A stretch of 16,218 nucleotides of DNA from Halocafeteria seosinensis (lineage: Eukaryota; Sar; Bigyra; Bicosoecida). A program made the position numbers and the translations under genes. The notes beneath the pieces are model-generated. The model was not told the DNA's origin. It saw only the letters and a list, made by a program, of their open reading frames with translations, and did not search any database. Numbering within the stretch: position 1 is the first letter of the stretch; each line of letters begins with the position of its first letter. The DNA lies in NCBI GenBank assembly GCA_001687465.1, contig LVLI01002200.1, positions 1 through 16,218 of the forward strand, in the 5' to 3' direction. This document shows positions 1 through 8,600 of the stretch, piece after piece.

Positions 1-178
1 GGCGGGTTCCTTTTTTGTTCAATTATTTTCTCCTGCACGATATCCTTTTATGTTTTTATTTCTTCGTGCCGTCTGCCAAACGAGCTGTTGCCTATTCCCA
101 ATAGGGCCCTCGAGTGTTTTGCAGCTTAAATCCCCGTTTCTTTGGCAGCGGGGCCTGACCCTTAGCAACAGTTGTTGA

Positions 179-1505
179 CTATGGGCAGGTACCAAGTAAC
201 AAATAGAACAAATAGAACCATTGGGGATCGAGGTCAAAATTACGCAAAGGCTCTTGTGCCCATTCAATATCGTTGGCACAGTTCCCAGACACAAGCAAAT
301 TACTTGAGCGAATGTCTGGAATCGCATCCCTCCATGTTATCTCCCCTATCTTGTATGCCCATAAGTCAAAGACTTCTGTAATAGTATTGCTGGGAAATGA
401 TCCAAAAAAATGAGCACCATTGAAAACTCGTTCTGGGCTTTGCATTGAAAGGTCACCTCTGCTACGTATAAGTTCACATGATCATACTCGCAGCTATCCT
501 CGGGCTTTTGGAAAAGATCAAATTCGTCCCCAATAGCAGGTGGGGCATAAACAAAATTCAGGTCTTTAGTTGGAATATACCAGCTACCATGATTCCTCAA
601 CGTGTGTTCGTGACAATTACTGGCGGTGATTCTCCCTTGATCCTTCATCCCTTGAGGATATCTTATTTCGTACAGCTGGTATTCTTCTGGCAGTTTATCT
701 TGAAAGCTATGCAATTTTACTGTGCTGCATCTCTCGGCAGAAACGGGAGCAGATTATCCACCTGTTCACGAATACATTTCTTGATACGTTCCTTGTTGGC
801 TACTTCGGGTACGTTAGGCCACGGAAAACCCACAGGGTATGACTTGTTGCACTCGTCAGTCTGAGGGTCCGTGTACCCGATAAATATATACTTTTGACCA
901 CTCTTAGAAGTAGACAACAAAGCGGCAAGATAATCTCGCACGTGTTCACTAATAACATCAAACACCTTCTCTCTACTGTCACGATTCCACCACTCCACCA
1001 CTTTGAATTCCCTGTCATGCGTTTCGTCTTGCCGGAAAGGAGCAGGAGTCTCTCCAGTTTGAATTTGTATATCCTTATGGGAAGGAAGGACGAAAAACTT
1101 CGTGCTTTTGATTGTTCTCCTGAAAAAGGCCTCGACTGAACTCTTTGGTCGCCAGATCGCTTATGTGTTGGCACCATCGTGCACAGGACACCGTCATATC
1201 GAGACAAATGTAAGAGTATCAGACTCAAATTTGACTGTGCCGGACGAACCTCGATCAATTTTCCTATGGTGATGTCAGCATCCGTCGGGACATCAGGAGA
1301 GGAACTGTCCAACGAGTTTAGGCGACTGCTACTGGTTCACCAGAAATGATCTTATCCACTCTGCGAGCGAAGTCTTGCACCGTCGACTTGTGCCTTTCAT
1401 CTTAAGCTTATGGGTATCATCTCCGCTCTGTGTGGCTCCCACCAGCAAAGCAACAGTCCTATTCGAGTCTCGAAGCAGTACTTCCTTCACTGTTTTTCTC
1501 TCAAC
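179..1505 (-). pseudogene. Decayed gene with a Schlafen/AlbA-like domain, several frameshifts
   Basis: No single open frame spans this stretch. Read on the minus strand, protein-like pieces follow one another in different frames: about 1505-1392, 1389-1318, 1312-1180, 1197-1098, 1110-717, 714-346 and 445-179, with at least six frame changes. The gaps between pieces are far too short to be introns. The longest informative piece has an E-F-K triad at 1010-1002, then a helix ending in YLAALLSTSKSG, the strand YIFIGYTD (890-867), a KERIKKCIREQVDNLLP helix, and after a frameshift KLHSF and QLYEIRYPQG. That order (EFK, helix, glycine-rich turn with an IG strand, Arg/Lys helix, final strand) fits the Schlafen AlbA_2 domain, known from putative nucleic-acid-binding proteins. 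Function is presumably lost. Assembly indels could mimic decay, but the neighbouring genes are intact. The family call is moderate; the broken state is well supported. Confidence 0.55.
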
Positions 1506-1870
1506 TACTCTTTCGCTCTTTTACTCTTTTCTTGAATTGCGAGTGGCCTGGGAGTACTGTGACGCGATGGGATCAAGCCCTCAACAGGGGTGTCACTGCA
1601 GCTACCCACGTCATATGTTTCCACGTCTTCTGTTAGGGGAACAAGGAACCAATCGATTCTCCAACTTCCTGAGAATTTTTATTCGGGGTGGTCAAACGGC
1701 CAGTTAGCCGTGCTCTCGAGGAGATGAATGGCCAACTGCTGATATACTATTGTGTGCATATGCATATATGATATGCTTTCGTAAATACACTGTCAGACTT
1801 CAATACTTCCTAGTTGCGGATGGGCTGTATTCCTTTTCCGGAATCCCCGCCTGGGATAAAATTTGCCATA

Positions 1871-1970
1871 AATGTGTACACCGCTTACACAAGCCCATTG
1901 GAAGCCTCACATTGCCATCCAATATATCTCACTCGGAGAAAGTCCCTCCGTCCCAAAACAGCCTGGGTCA
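1871..1970 (+). repeat. Direct repeat copy A (paired with 2107-2206)
   Basis: This 100-bp stretch aligns without gaps to 2107-2206 with 21 mismatches (79% identity). In the plus-strand frame beginning at 1871 it encodes NVYTAYTSPLEAS, then PIY, RRKSL and KTAWV. The other copy encodes a matching peptide. Similarity seems to extend weakly into both flanks, with a 12-base indel just upstream. I do not recognise the peptide. Confidence 0.7.
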
Positions 1971-2106
1971 AGGTGATGCGCCTGGCTGGGTCAACCTGAT
2001 GATTATGGGGGTGCAATTTGTATAAACTGTATAGAGTTGGGGTCAACATGGTCCGCCAAGCGTTAAGACGCCCCTGAAGCCATGCTTCCGTTCTTCGCCT
2101 GGCATG

Positions 2107-2206
2107 AATATTTACACTGCCTACACAAGTCCACTGGAAGCCTCCTACGAAGATCCAATATATTTCGCTCGTAGGAAGTCCCTCGGCGCCAAAACAGTCT
2201 GGGTCA
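2107..2206 (+). repeat. Direct repeat copy B (paired with 1871-1970)
   Basis: This is the second copy, offset by 236 bp. Its plus-strand frame, with an ATG at 2104, encodes NIYTAYTSPLEAS, then PIY, RRKSL and KTVWV. Seven codons differ from copy A only by synonymous third-position changes, which hints that the ancestor was coding. The frame of this copy differs from that of copy A relative to the chromosome, and a stop codon separates the two, so they are not now one reading frame. Confidence 0.7.
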
Positions 2207-2487
2207 CATCAGCATCGTCTGCCTGGGTGGGGAGTTTTCGGGTGGCTGCATCGGATGCAGTGCATCCTCAGGAAACACGAGAAAGAGATTGCAAACGCCA
2301 ACCAAATGAAAGAGAAATACAAAACTGTGTAACTACACGTAGTTCTAGAAGTACGGTACATAAGTAACTCTCAAGTACAAAATCATCGACCCCGGTGCAC
2401 ATATACAGTGTATGTACCATGTACATGAGTAACACCTCGACGAGGGTTGCGCCTGCGCCCGCAAATTCGTAGATGTACGTATACACA

Positions 2488-5400
2488 CTACTTAACAGCT
2501 CTCTGAGGGTACTGTACAGGGAGATCCAAGTACAGTTTCACGCTAGGTGACGGAGAAGGGTTTGTTGTTGCTCTGGGGATATCACTTGGTGAAGCAGAGG
2601 CACTGGGTGACGGTATGGGTGTCGTTAACGGGGTGGGGAACGGCGCGGCGCAACACCGCAGCTGCGGAAATTGATGAGGATTCGGAACCATCCAAGTCTC
2701 CTCCGACCATTGGTACAGCCGTCCGTCTTTATCAGTTGTGTGATACAACTGACCGCGAATATCGTCCAAGTTCCCCGAATTTCCAAGTTCCACCAGATTA
2801 TTTCCCTGGTCTTGTGCGGCAACGGGGTGGTGTATTCCATCATGCACCGAGTACTTCACCGTTACATTCTTGGCATCAATGGCGATCCCGCCAATCATAA
2901 ATGTCCTGCTCTCCCCGGTAAACGCTCTTGAAAGCATATACACATTCGAAATGAGTACTGTCCCGCCATCTTGTCCAGTCTTTGCTCCACAAATACCACC
3001 TGTCTGATCGGAATGCTGGTAGATTTGGCCAGTTGTATACGAATCAAATATTTCTACCAGACCACCCTCCTTTACCGGCTTGATAGAGTCCGTTCCAGCC
3101 GTCCGACCTCCAGTAATACCTCCGCTCCGTTTTGCTATGATAGCACCTGTGGAAAAGCACCTCGAGATGGACACGTACCCCTCTCGGCGTCCACTGGCAG
3201 CCCCTACAATCCCACCACTTGCTGTCCCATTGACAACGCCAGTAGAATAGGACTGCACTATATTTACGGTACCACGGTTTCGACCGGCACCATATCCAGC
3301 AATACCTCCTGTGTTTGTTCCCAAAATTGGTCCTGTCGAATAGCAATTTGTTACGTTGACCACACCACCCTCATTACCTGCTCCCTCCGCCACAATTCCC
3401 CCTGCACTCAACCCGGTAACAGTGCCCGTGGATTTGGAGTTGGTAATAGCAACGTCACCACCATATATAGCAGCATAGTAACCAACAATAGCCCCGCTTC
3501 GCCATGCTCCAATTTCACCAGTGGAACTGCAACGATCTACGCGAAAGAACTTTTGATGGCTTCTCACAATGAAGGCACCTTCGCCTGCTGTGGTTCCACC
3601 TACAGTATATACGTTCCTGATGAACGGAGCTTCTTCGAAGGACTTCACCTTATGGCTCACCGTAAATAATCCCGTAAACTCCTCAACACCGCTTAAGTCG
3701 ATTTTGTAATTTTGGCCGTCAAATACATGCCCGGCTTCCAGTTCAATAAAACCGTTTTCAAAGTCTTGACCACGGTCGGTCCACCAAATATTGCACGTTT
3801 GCAGAAAGAGCTTCTGCTCCCAGAAATACTCGAGACATGACGGCTGTACGGATATGCGCCGGAGTTCAGGGAACTTGTCAGGACCTCGTACAACCCAAAC
3901 GTCTCTTGACCACTTGTGAGTGTTACCATCGGCATTCGTCGTCTCGTATAGACGACCCCGAATATCACCAAGGTTTCCTGAATTTCCAAATTCCTCCAGA
4001 GTACTGCGCGTTCCTTTGGCGACAATACTGGAAGGTCTACTCGTATCGCTGTTTTTGCCACTATATTGCACAGAGTAACTCACGTTCACATTACTGGCAG
4101 TTGGGTCAATGTGTCCAATCAGAAAGGCTCTGCCCGTTTCACCCAAGGACCCCGAGAGTACGTACACGTTTCTTACAGCTACAGTACCCGCTCCATCGCC
4201 AGTATATGCTCCACAAATGCCTCCAGACCGATCCGTTCGTTGCATGACTTGGCCGGTGGTATATGAATCTGTAATGCAAGTGATCCCATTGCCCTGCGCT
4301 GTCTGATCTCCGGTAAGTCCACCAGCGAACGCGGCTTTGACATTTCCTGTCGATAAACACTCAGAAACAAACACATAGCCCTCGAAGTTTGCACTATTAC
4401 CTCCTACAATCCCGCCACTTCGTATTCCGGCGATGTTCCCCGTCGAATAGCAGCGCGTGATATACACTCTACCATGATTTCGAGCCGCGGCCCATCCGCA
4501 AACGCCACCAGCGTCCGAAACCCTGATATCACCTGTAGAGAAACAGTTCGTTATATTAACGACTCCACCATTCCGTCCGGTATAAGCGCCGGCAATACCC
4601 CCCGCCAGAAATCCAGTTATACTTCCTGAAGAGTGTGAATTGATGACCAGAACTTGGCCTTCGTTGCGTCCACTCTCGCGACCTGCGATGCCGCCACTAC
4701 CCTCCTGGGGGATGCCCCCAGCTTGCCCTGCTATTTCTCCTGTAGCGCTACCTCCGTCTACTTTGAAGAATCTCTGTTTCTTGCGCATAATGAACCCAGC
4801 ACCACCAGTGAGGGTTCCGTTAACAGTATGTACGTTCTTTATCAAAGGTGCTTCTTCGAAGGACTTTACCTTACTACTCACCGTAAATAATCCCTCGAGG
4901 TCTTCCACGCCAGTCAGATTAATGGTATAATTTTGTCCGTCAAACGTTTGTCTGGGACCCAGTTCAATAAAACCGTCTTCAAAGTCCTGGTCGCGGTCGG
5001 TCCACTCGATATTGCACGTTTGCAGAAACAGCTTCTGCTCCCAGAAATACTCGAGACACGACGGCTGTAAGGAGACGCGTCGGAGCTCGGGAAATTTGTC
5101 AGGGCCGCGCACAACCCAAATATCGCTTGACCACCTGTGGGTGGTTCCATTTTCATCCGTCGTTTCATACAATCGTCCGCGGATATCCTCGAGATCGCCT
5201 GAATTTCCCTCGGCTAGAAGCATAGTCTTGCTGTATTCGTCCACAATATACGAAGCATTGGTTTCGCCACGACTCGTGTTATGGACTGAATATTTCACTT
5301 CCACTTTCTCAGCACTTTGAATTCCTCCAATCATAAATGTCCTTCCATTGGATAACATGTACACATTTCTCACGTGCACACGCCCACCATTTCCCCCAGA

Positions 5401-6408
5401 GTGTGCACCAGAGATTCCTCCTGTTCTTATGCCATTCGAGACTACTGCTCCCGTCGAATATACATCCTGTAGCACGACGACACCGTTACTCCATGCTGCT
5501 CTACAACCAGCAAGGCCTCCTGCCCCACTACCCATAATACGTCCTGTAGTGAAACTCTCAGAAATATTTACGAATCCCTCCGTATTTCCACTCTCCAAAC
5601 CGACAACACCGCCGCTCCACACTCCAGAAATCTTTCCAATCGAATAGCACCGCGTAACATACACTTCACCGCCTCGGTAGGCCGCTTGTGACCCGCATAT
5701 ACCACCCGAATTCTTGCCACCAATATCACCAGTTGAGTGGCAGCCAGCAATATGCACCATTCCCCCTTCGTACCCCGCATGTCTTCCAACAATCCCACCA
5801 GCGTTGATGCCTCTAATAAGTCCTGTAGAACGCGAGTCTGTCACTACAACTTGCCCATCGTTCAAACCACTTTCGGAACCCACAATGCCACCACTGTTGG
5901 AGCCGACAGCTCCATCTACACTGCTGCAACGGTCTACGATGAAGAATCTCTGTTCCCTTTGGACGATGAATCCACCAAAGCTAGCAGTCGTCCCGTTCGC
6001 CGTACGTACATACTTGATTCGAGGGGCTTCGTTAAAGGACTGTACCGTAGCGCTTATCCTGAATAGCCCCTCAAAGTCCTCGATGTTCGTTAGAATGACT
6101 GCATAGTTTTGGCCATCGAACGTTTCGCTGGCGTTCAGCTGGATATAGTCTGTTGGAGCATAGCGGCGGTCTTCCCAGTGGATGTCGCAGACCTGATGCA
6201 ACAGCAACGGGTTCCCAGCATCCGTCTCAATACAATCTTCAATCAATCGTATGTCGGTATTGGCGGCGGTTGCTGTTGTGGGAGCTAGGCGTGTTGGAAT
6301 AACGGCATACCACCAACAAAGGGCTAGCAGCGCACTCAGCACGTGATTGCGACGGGGGAGTACACGATTACTTACGCCGTCGTCGATAAGCCTGCATACG
6401 AGTCTCAT
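2488..6408 (-). CDS. Large secreted/surface GLUG-like beta-helix repeat protein, 1306 aa, intronless
   Basis: The single open frame starts at an ATG (6408) and ends with TAG at 2490-2488. Residues 1-20 are arginine-rich. Residues ~21-38 are hydrophobic, fitting a signal peptide or type II signal anchor, so most of the protein should be outside the cytoplasm. Three homologous modules follow (about residues 59-450, 451-857 and 858-1252). Each opens with a Cys-containing segment and FDGQNY (F97, F489, F896), then a run of coils with the pattern STG-x-I-x-G-x-x-SGGI-x-G and G-x-V-x-I. The STG positions repeat every 31 residues: 194, 225, 256, 287, 318; 593, 624, 655, 686, 717; 993, 1024, 1055, 1086. 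This resembles GLUG motifs and predicts a right-handed beta-helix. Each module ends with a linker containing NSG(D/N)L, DIRG and W-x-W-like elements. Residues 1256-1289 are Pro/Ser/Thr-rich, like a wall or stalk linker. Several N-x-S/T sequons are present. No catalytic motif is recognised; adhesion or matrix roles are inference. Unlike its neighbours it has no intron. Confidence 0.85.
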   Translation of the reverse strand: MRLVCRLIDDGVSNRVLPRRNHVLSALLALCWWYAVIPTRLAPTTATAANTDIRLIEDCIETDAGNPLLLHQVCDIHWEDRRYAPTDYIQLNASETFDGQNYAVILTNIEDFEGLFRISATVQSFNEAPRIKYVRTANGTTASFGGFIVQREQRFFIVDRCSSVDGAVGSNSGGIVGSESGLNDGQVVVTDSRSTGLIRGINAGGIVGRHAGYEGGMVHIAGCHSTGDIGGKNSGGICGSQAAYRGGEVYVTRCYSIGKISGVWSGGVVGLESGNTEGFVNISESFTTGRIMGSGAGGLAGCRAAWSNGVVVLQDVYSTGAVVSNGIRTGGISGAHSGGNGGRVHVRNVYMLSNGRTFMIGGIQSAEKVEVKYSVHNTSRGETNASYIVDEYSKTMLLAEGNSGDLEDIRGRLYETTDENGTTHRWSSDIWVVRGPDKFPELRRVSLQPSCLEYFWEQKLFLQTCNIEWTDRDQDFEDGFIELGPRQTFDGQNYTINLTGVEDLEGLFTVSSKVKSFEEAPLIKNVHTVNGTLTGGAGFIMRKKQRFFKVDGGSATGEIAGQAGGIPQEGSGGIAGRESGRNEGQVLVINSHSSGSITGFLAGGIAGAYTGRNGGVVNITNCFSTGDIRVSDAGGVCGWAAARNHGRVYITRCYSTGNIAGIRSGGIVGGNSANFEGYVFVSECLSTGNVKAAFAGGLTGDQTAQGNGITCITDSYTTGQVMQRTDRSGGICGAYTGDGAGTVAVRNVYVLSGSLGETGRAFLIGHIDPTASNVNVSYSVQYSGKNSDTSRPSSIVAKGTRSTLEEFGNSGNLGDIRGRLYETTNADGNTHKWSRDVWVVRGPDKFPELRRISVQPSCLEYFWEQKLFLQTCNIWWTDRGQDFENGFIELEAGHVFDGQNYKIDLSGVEEFTGLFTVSHKVKSFEEAPFIRNVYTVGGTTAGEGAFIVRSHQKFFRVDRCSSTGEIGAWRSGAIVGYYAAIYGGDVAITNSKSTGTVTGLSAGGIVAEGAGNEGGVVNVTNCYSTGPILGTNTGGIAGYGAGRNRGTVNIVQSYSTGVVNGTASGGIVGAASGRREGYVSISRCFSTGAIIAKRSGGITGGRTAGTDSIKPVKEGGLVEIFDSYTTGQIYQHSDQTGGICGAKTGQDGGTVLISNVYMLSRAFTGESRTFMIGGIAIDAKNVTVKYSVHDGIHHPVAAQDQGNNLVELGNSGNLDDIRGQLYHTTDKDGRLYQWSEETWMVPNPHQFPQLRCCAAPFPTPLTTPIPSPSASASPSDIPRATTNPSPSPSVKLYLDLPVQYPQRAVK
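2653..3837 (-). repeat. Module 3 of the beta-helix protein
   Basis: This encodes residues 858-1252. It opens with CLEYFWEQKLFLQTCNI and carries FDGQNY at residue 896 and coils at 993, 1024, 1055 and 1086. The last coil (residue 1125) is displaced by an 8-residue insertion near residues 1107-1114. The module ends in a divergent version of the closing motif and runs into the Pro/Ser-rich tail. Confidence 0.75.
3838..5058 (-). repeat. Module 2 of the beta-helix protein
   Basis: This encodes residues 451-857. It opens with CLEYFWEQKLFLQTCNI and carries FDGQNY at residue 489 and coils at 593, 624, 655, 686 and 717. It ends with RGPDKFPELRR, which is also found at the end of module 1. The close match to modules 1 and 3 in both open and close segments points to internal tandem duplication. 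Confidence 0.75.
5059..6234 (-). repeat. Module 1 of the beta-helix protein
   Basis: This encodes residues 59-450. It carries the FDGQNY start motif at residue 97 and five STG-type coils exactly 31 residues apart, starting at residue 194. It is the most divergent of the three modules at its beginning: CIETDAGNPLLLHQVCDI replaces the CLEYFWEQKLFLQTCNI shared by modules 2 and 3. Confidence 0.75.
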
Positions 6409-6560
6409 CGCTAACGTTCACTGACGATGAGCCATGCCAAGAAAGGACACTGGAATGGGCCGTGTACCACCGCGAAGACTAATTTTCACTTCCAGATTAT
6501 TGCACTCCCCACTAAGACAGTAAAAGATTCAGAGATAGGTAATTAAGCACCTGTACTGAT

Positions 6561-6595
6561 TAGTATATACTATATAGACGACCCCTGGCCAGGGG
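6561..6595 (-). promoter_or_regulatory. TATA-like stretch and 14-bp palindrome upstream of the beta-helix gene
   Basis: TAGTATATACTATATAGA (6561-6578) is TATA-like on both strands and lies about 155 bases upstream of the minus-strand ATG at 6408. Immediately beside it is the perfect 14-bp palindrome CCCCTGGCCAGGGG (6582-6595). A role as core promoter with an adjacent binding site is inference from position only. Confidence 0.3.
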
Positions 6596-6770
6596 CACGA
6601 AGAAACTGACTGGTGTCCCGGTGGTGTGAACCATGGACTCAGCGGCGGGAGTGAGCGCGGCTAGCAGTTGAGCTCACAATGCAAAAAACAACTCTAGAAC
6701 CATGCATGAGAACGTACCGCAAACCGTACTTGACGATTCCTGTCGCTCCAACATCTTCACGTTGTTAAGT

Positions 6771-6915
6771 CACAACTTGTAGCCTCGGCTAACGGGTACT
6801 TACTATAGTTGAAGTTCTCACAAGTTGTCTCACAAGTTGACTGACTCACAGGCAGTTGAATACACACTCATTAGGTCACAGGCTGTCACAGCCTTCAAAT
6901 TTGAAGTTGAATACA
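6771..6915. repeat. Cluster of short direct and inverted repeats
   Basis: The 12-mer TCTCACAAGTTG occurs twice in perfect tandem (6816-6827 and 6828-6839). A near-inverted copy, CACAACTTGT, lies at 6771-6780. AGTTGAATACA occurs at 6854-6864 and 6905-6915, GTCACAG at 6875-6881 and 6885-6891, and a perfect 14-bp palindrome CTTCAAATTTGAAG at 6893-6906. The cluster lies 360-510 bases upstream of the large minus-strand gene, so it could be a binding-site array. It could equally be non-functional simple sequence. Confidence 0.55.
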
Positions 6916-7428
6916 GTGTAATCATTCGATAGTACATGTATGAATCAATACACACACACTAATTTGAGGATGTATTGTAAAAGATACGGTGCTTCCCAAG
7001 TTGAGTCACAACCTTCAACAGGCACTTCTGCGGTCTGACGCAAGCGTTTCATCAAATCGTACCGTACATATGTATTGGCCTGAAGCTTACCGATGTGACG
7101 CGAAATTCCCCGGCCGTTGGGCTATCTGTCACATTTGTGTGTGTATGCCACGTATCGGAAGAGTGAGTTCGCCGACATTCACTATAAGAAGAGAGACAGA
7201 GAGAGGGTGTCCCGGGTATTCTCTCGCAACACAAACGAACAGAGAGACAGACCTACCCTAGAATAGCTTGAAGAATTTCGCGGTACATAACATGAGTGCA
7301 TATCCATATCGTTGAGCGGCAAAGCGCTGGGCCGCCTACTGTATCCTAGCTATGCCTTACCTTGCTGGTTTTCTCTCTTGATACAAGTAGTCTTTCCACC
7401 AATCTTTCAATACCCAGAGTAGTAAATT

Positions 7429-7522
7429 GAAACGTAAACGGCTTTTGATACTTGACTAAACTCATATTGAGCTGAACAGTGGAGTCGGCCGGGTTTCGCC
7501 GAATCATTTGACATGAATGTTG
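7429..7522 (+). repeat. Diverged direct repeat, copy 1 (paired with 8256-8350)
   Basis: This aligns to 8256-8350 with about 60% identity by eye. Shared blocks in the same order are GAAAC, ATTGAGCTG, GGTTT, GAATCAT and ACAT. The two copies bracket the small predicted gene at 7654-8081. It may be an old duplication or terminal repeats of a vanished element; the similarity is near the limit of what can be trusted without a computed alignment. Confidence 0.3.
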
Positions 7523-7653
7523 TTGGGTTGACCTTAATGAAAAGATACATGATCATCAGAATAACAAACAAACAAGGTTAATGGGTACGAATGAGGAATA
7601 TAAGTTAAGACGCGACGCGCCACGTTAATCTCTTTTTTCTGGGAGGTGCCTGG

Positions 7654-8081
7654 CTACCTGTCTGTGCATTGCTGCTTCTGAAGCGCCTCTAACGCTGTGA
7701 TAAAGGTTTGCTTCGCTATCACCCGCCACATTCCGCCCGCGCTTCTCCATCCCACATACTTTGCTACGAGAGTGATCCGATTGCGGTAAAAATTCTGAAT
7801 GACATCTGGGAACTGTCCATAATTGTGTGAGCTTTCTGGCGAGCCCGCGAAGAACTCATGGAAACTGATAGTACCCTGAACAACGCAGTCCCAAGGGTGC
7901 TTTGATCTTGAGCTAGATCTTCCATTCCTCACCTATGGAAGCTACAGATAGTTACTTTCATCACTATCTCCCAAATTGTTCTAGTCTTCTGTTTCAGTTC
8001 TTTTTTCTTGCTTGCTTCGTCTACCTCCTCTTCCGGATATAAAGTCCAGGTAAAGAGCCGGAGGTAAAGGCATAGATCCAT
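7654..8081 (-). CDS. Possible two-exon orphan gene, 115 aa
   Basis: I do not recognise this protein. The model is exon 1 8081-7956, an 80-nt intron 7955-7876 (donor GTAACT, acceptor TTCAG) and exon 2 7875-7654, joined in phase 0. This bridges two open frames that otherwise end within a few bases of each other. The product begins MDLCLYLRLFTW, has a charged stretch (PEEEVDEASKKKELKQK) and continues with a mixed hydrophobic/aromatic segment containing FHEFFAGSPESSHNYG and KYVGWRSAGGMWRVIAK. The ATG at 8081 is the first in frame, but the frame stays open to about 8219, so another 5' exon is possible. Composition looks protein-like, but there is no family evidence and either frame could be chance. 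Confidence 0.35.
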
Positions 8082-8600
8082 ATTTACCGGTGGTATTTGT
8101 AGCAGTATTACGATGAATCTGGCGGCCGCTAGCTCAACTTGAACTCGAGAGGAAGTGTGCCACAACCGTCTGAGCGAACACCGCCATTTCCAAAGCCCTG
8201 CTAGTCCGCAGCTATGTAATCATTGAAGTGAATAGACAATGCCACCATACACGGAGAAACACACATGGGGTTTCGAGACTCGACCTTACTCGCATTGAGC
8301 TGTACGAAAGTAGGGTCAGGTTTTAGATGAATCATCCAACATCAATACTGTACTTACTCGTTTGTACTTTTTCATGATTTAATGTATCTCTTAACCGGTC
8401 ATTTTGGCTACCGCAATCGCACTCCCTTTGCGTACCAAGCCCTTCACCTTCCAGAAGCAGCAATGTGTTCACTACCTACGTAAGCTAGCTGACGAGTCGC
8501 GGGAAGACACTATAGAGTCGACAGGCGCCTGGAACGAGCCTGTACTAGAGGCGCAATCGACTATGTGCGGCTTTGATCGCTGTGCCAATTCAACCGTGAA
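8082..8600. other. Intergenic region, no gene supported
   Basis: This lies between the small orphan candidate and the acidic-protein gene. It contains the second copy of the diverged direct repeat (8256-8350). The stretch 8404-8658 is open on the plus strand but lacks an ATG start and runs into the 3' end of the minus-strand gene, so I do not call it. Confidence 0.4.
8256..8350 (+). repeat. Diverged direct repeat, copy 2 (paired with 7429-7522)
   Basis: See the first copy. Here the ATTGAGCTG and GAATCAT blocks are intact, while the sequence between them has drifted and needs small gaps to align. Confidence 0.3.

Larger units (their letters stand above)
1506..2487. other. Gene-poor stretch holding a diverged tandem duplication
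   Basis: No intact gene is supported here. The only clear structure is the pair of ~100-bp direct repeats listed separately. The last ~130 bases, just 3' of the large minus-strand gene, are rich in GTAC and GTATAC-type steps and include the 10-bp palindrome CATGTACATG (2418-2427). This part may belong to that gene's 3' untranslated region, but I see no convincing polyadenylation signal. Confidence 0.4.
6409..7653. other. Intergenic region with repeats, no gene seen
   Basis: No convincing coding region was found on either strand in these 1.2 kb. It contains the presumed promoter of the large minus-strand gene, a cluster of short direct and inverted repeats (6771-6915), and a purine-rich GAGAGACAGA-type stretch near 7190-7252. 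It also holds the first copy of a diverged direct repeat (7429-7522). Confidence 0.5.

Noticed and set aside
800-1312. A 170-codon minus-strand frame as an intact gene
   Set aside because: It has no ATG start. Its 3' half is out of frame with the AlbA-like fragment that overlaps it, so only its first ~45 codons look like part of the relic.
2971-3669. A 232-codon open frame on the plus strand
   Set aside because: It is antisense to the beta-helix gene and arises from the repeated sequence read backwards; its Ser/Thr/Cys-rich composition mirrors the Gly/Ser codons of the real strand.
2653-6234. The regularly spaced repeats considered as a CRISPR array or satellite DNA
   Set aside because: The periodicity is at protein level (93-base units with strong synonymous drift) inside one long open frame.
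6989-7261. A 90-codon plus-strand open frame
   Set aside because: It has no ATG start, contains simple purine-rich repeat sequence and shows no protein-like pattern.
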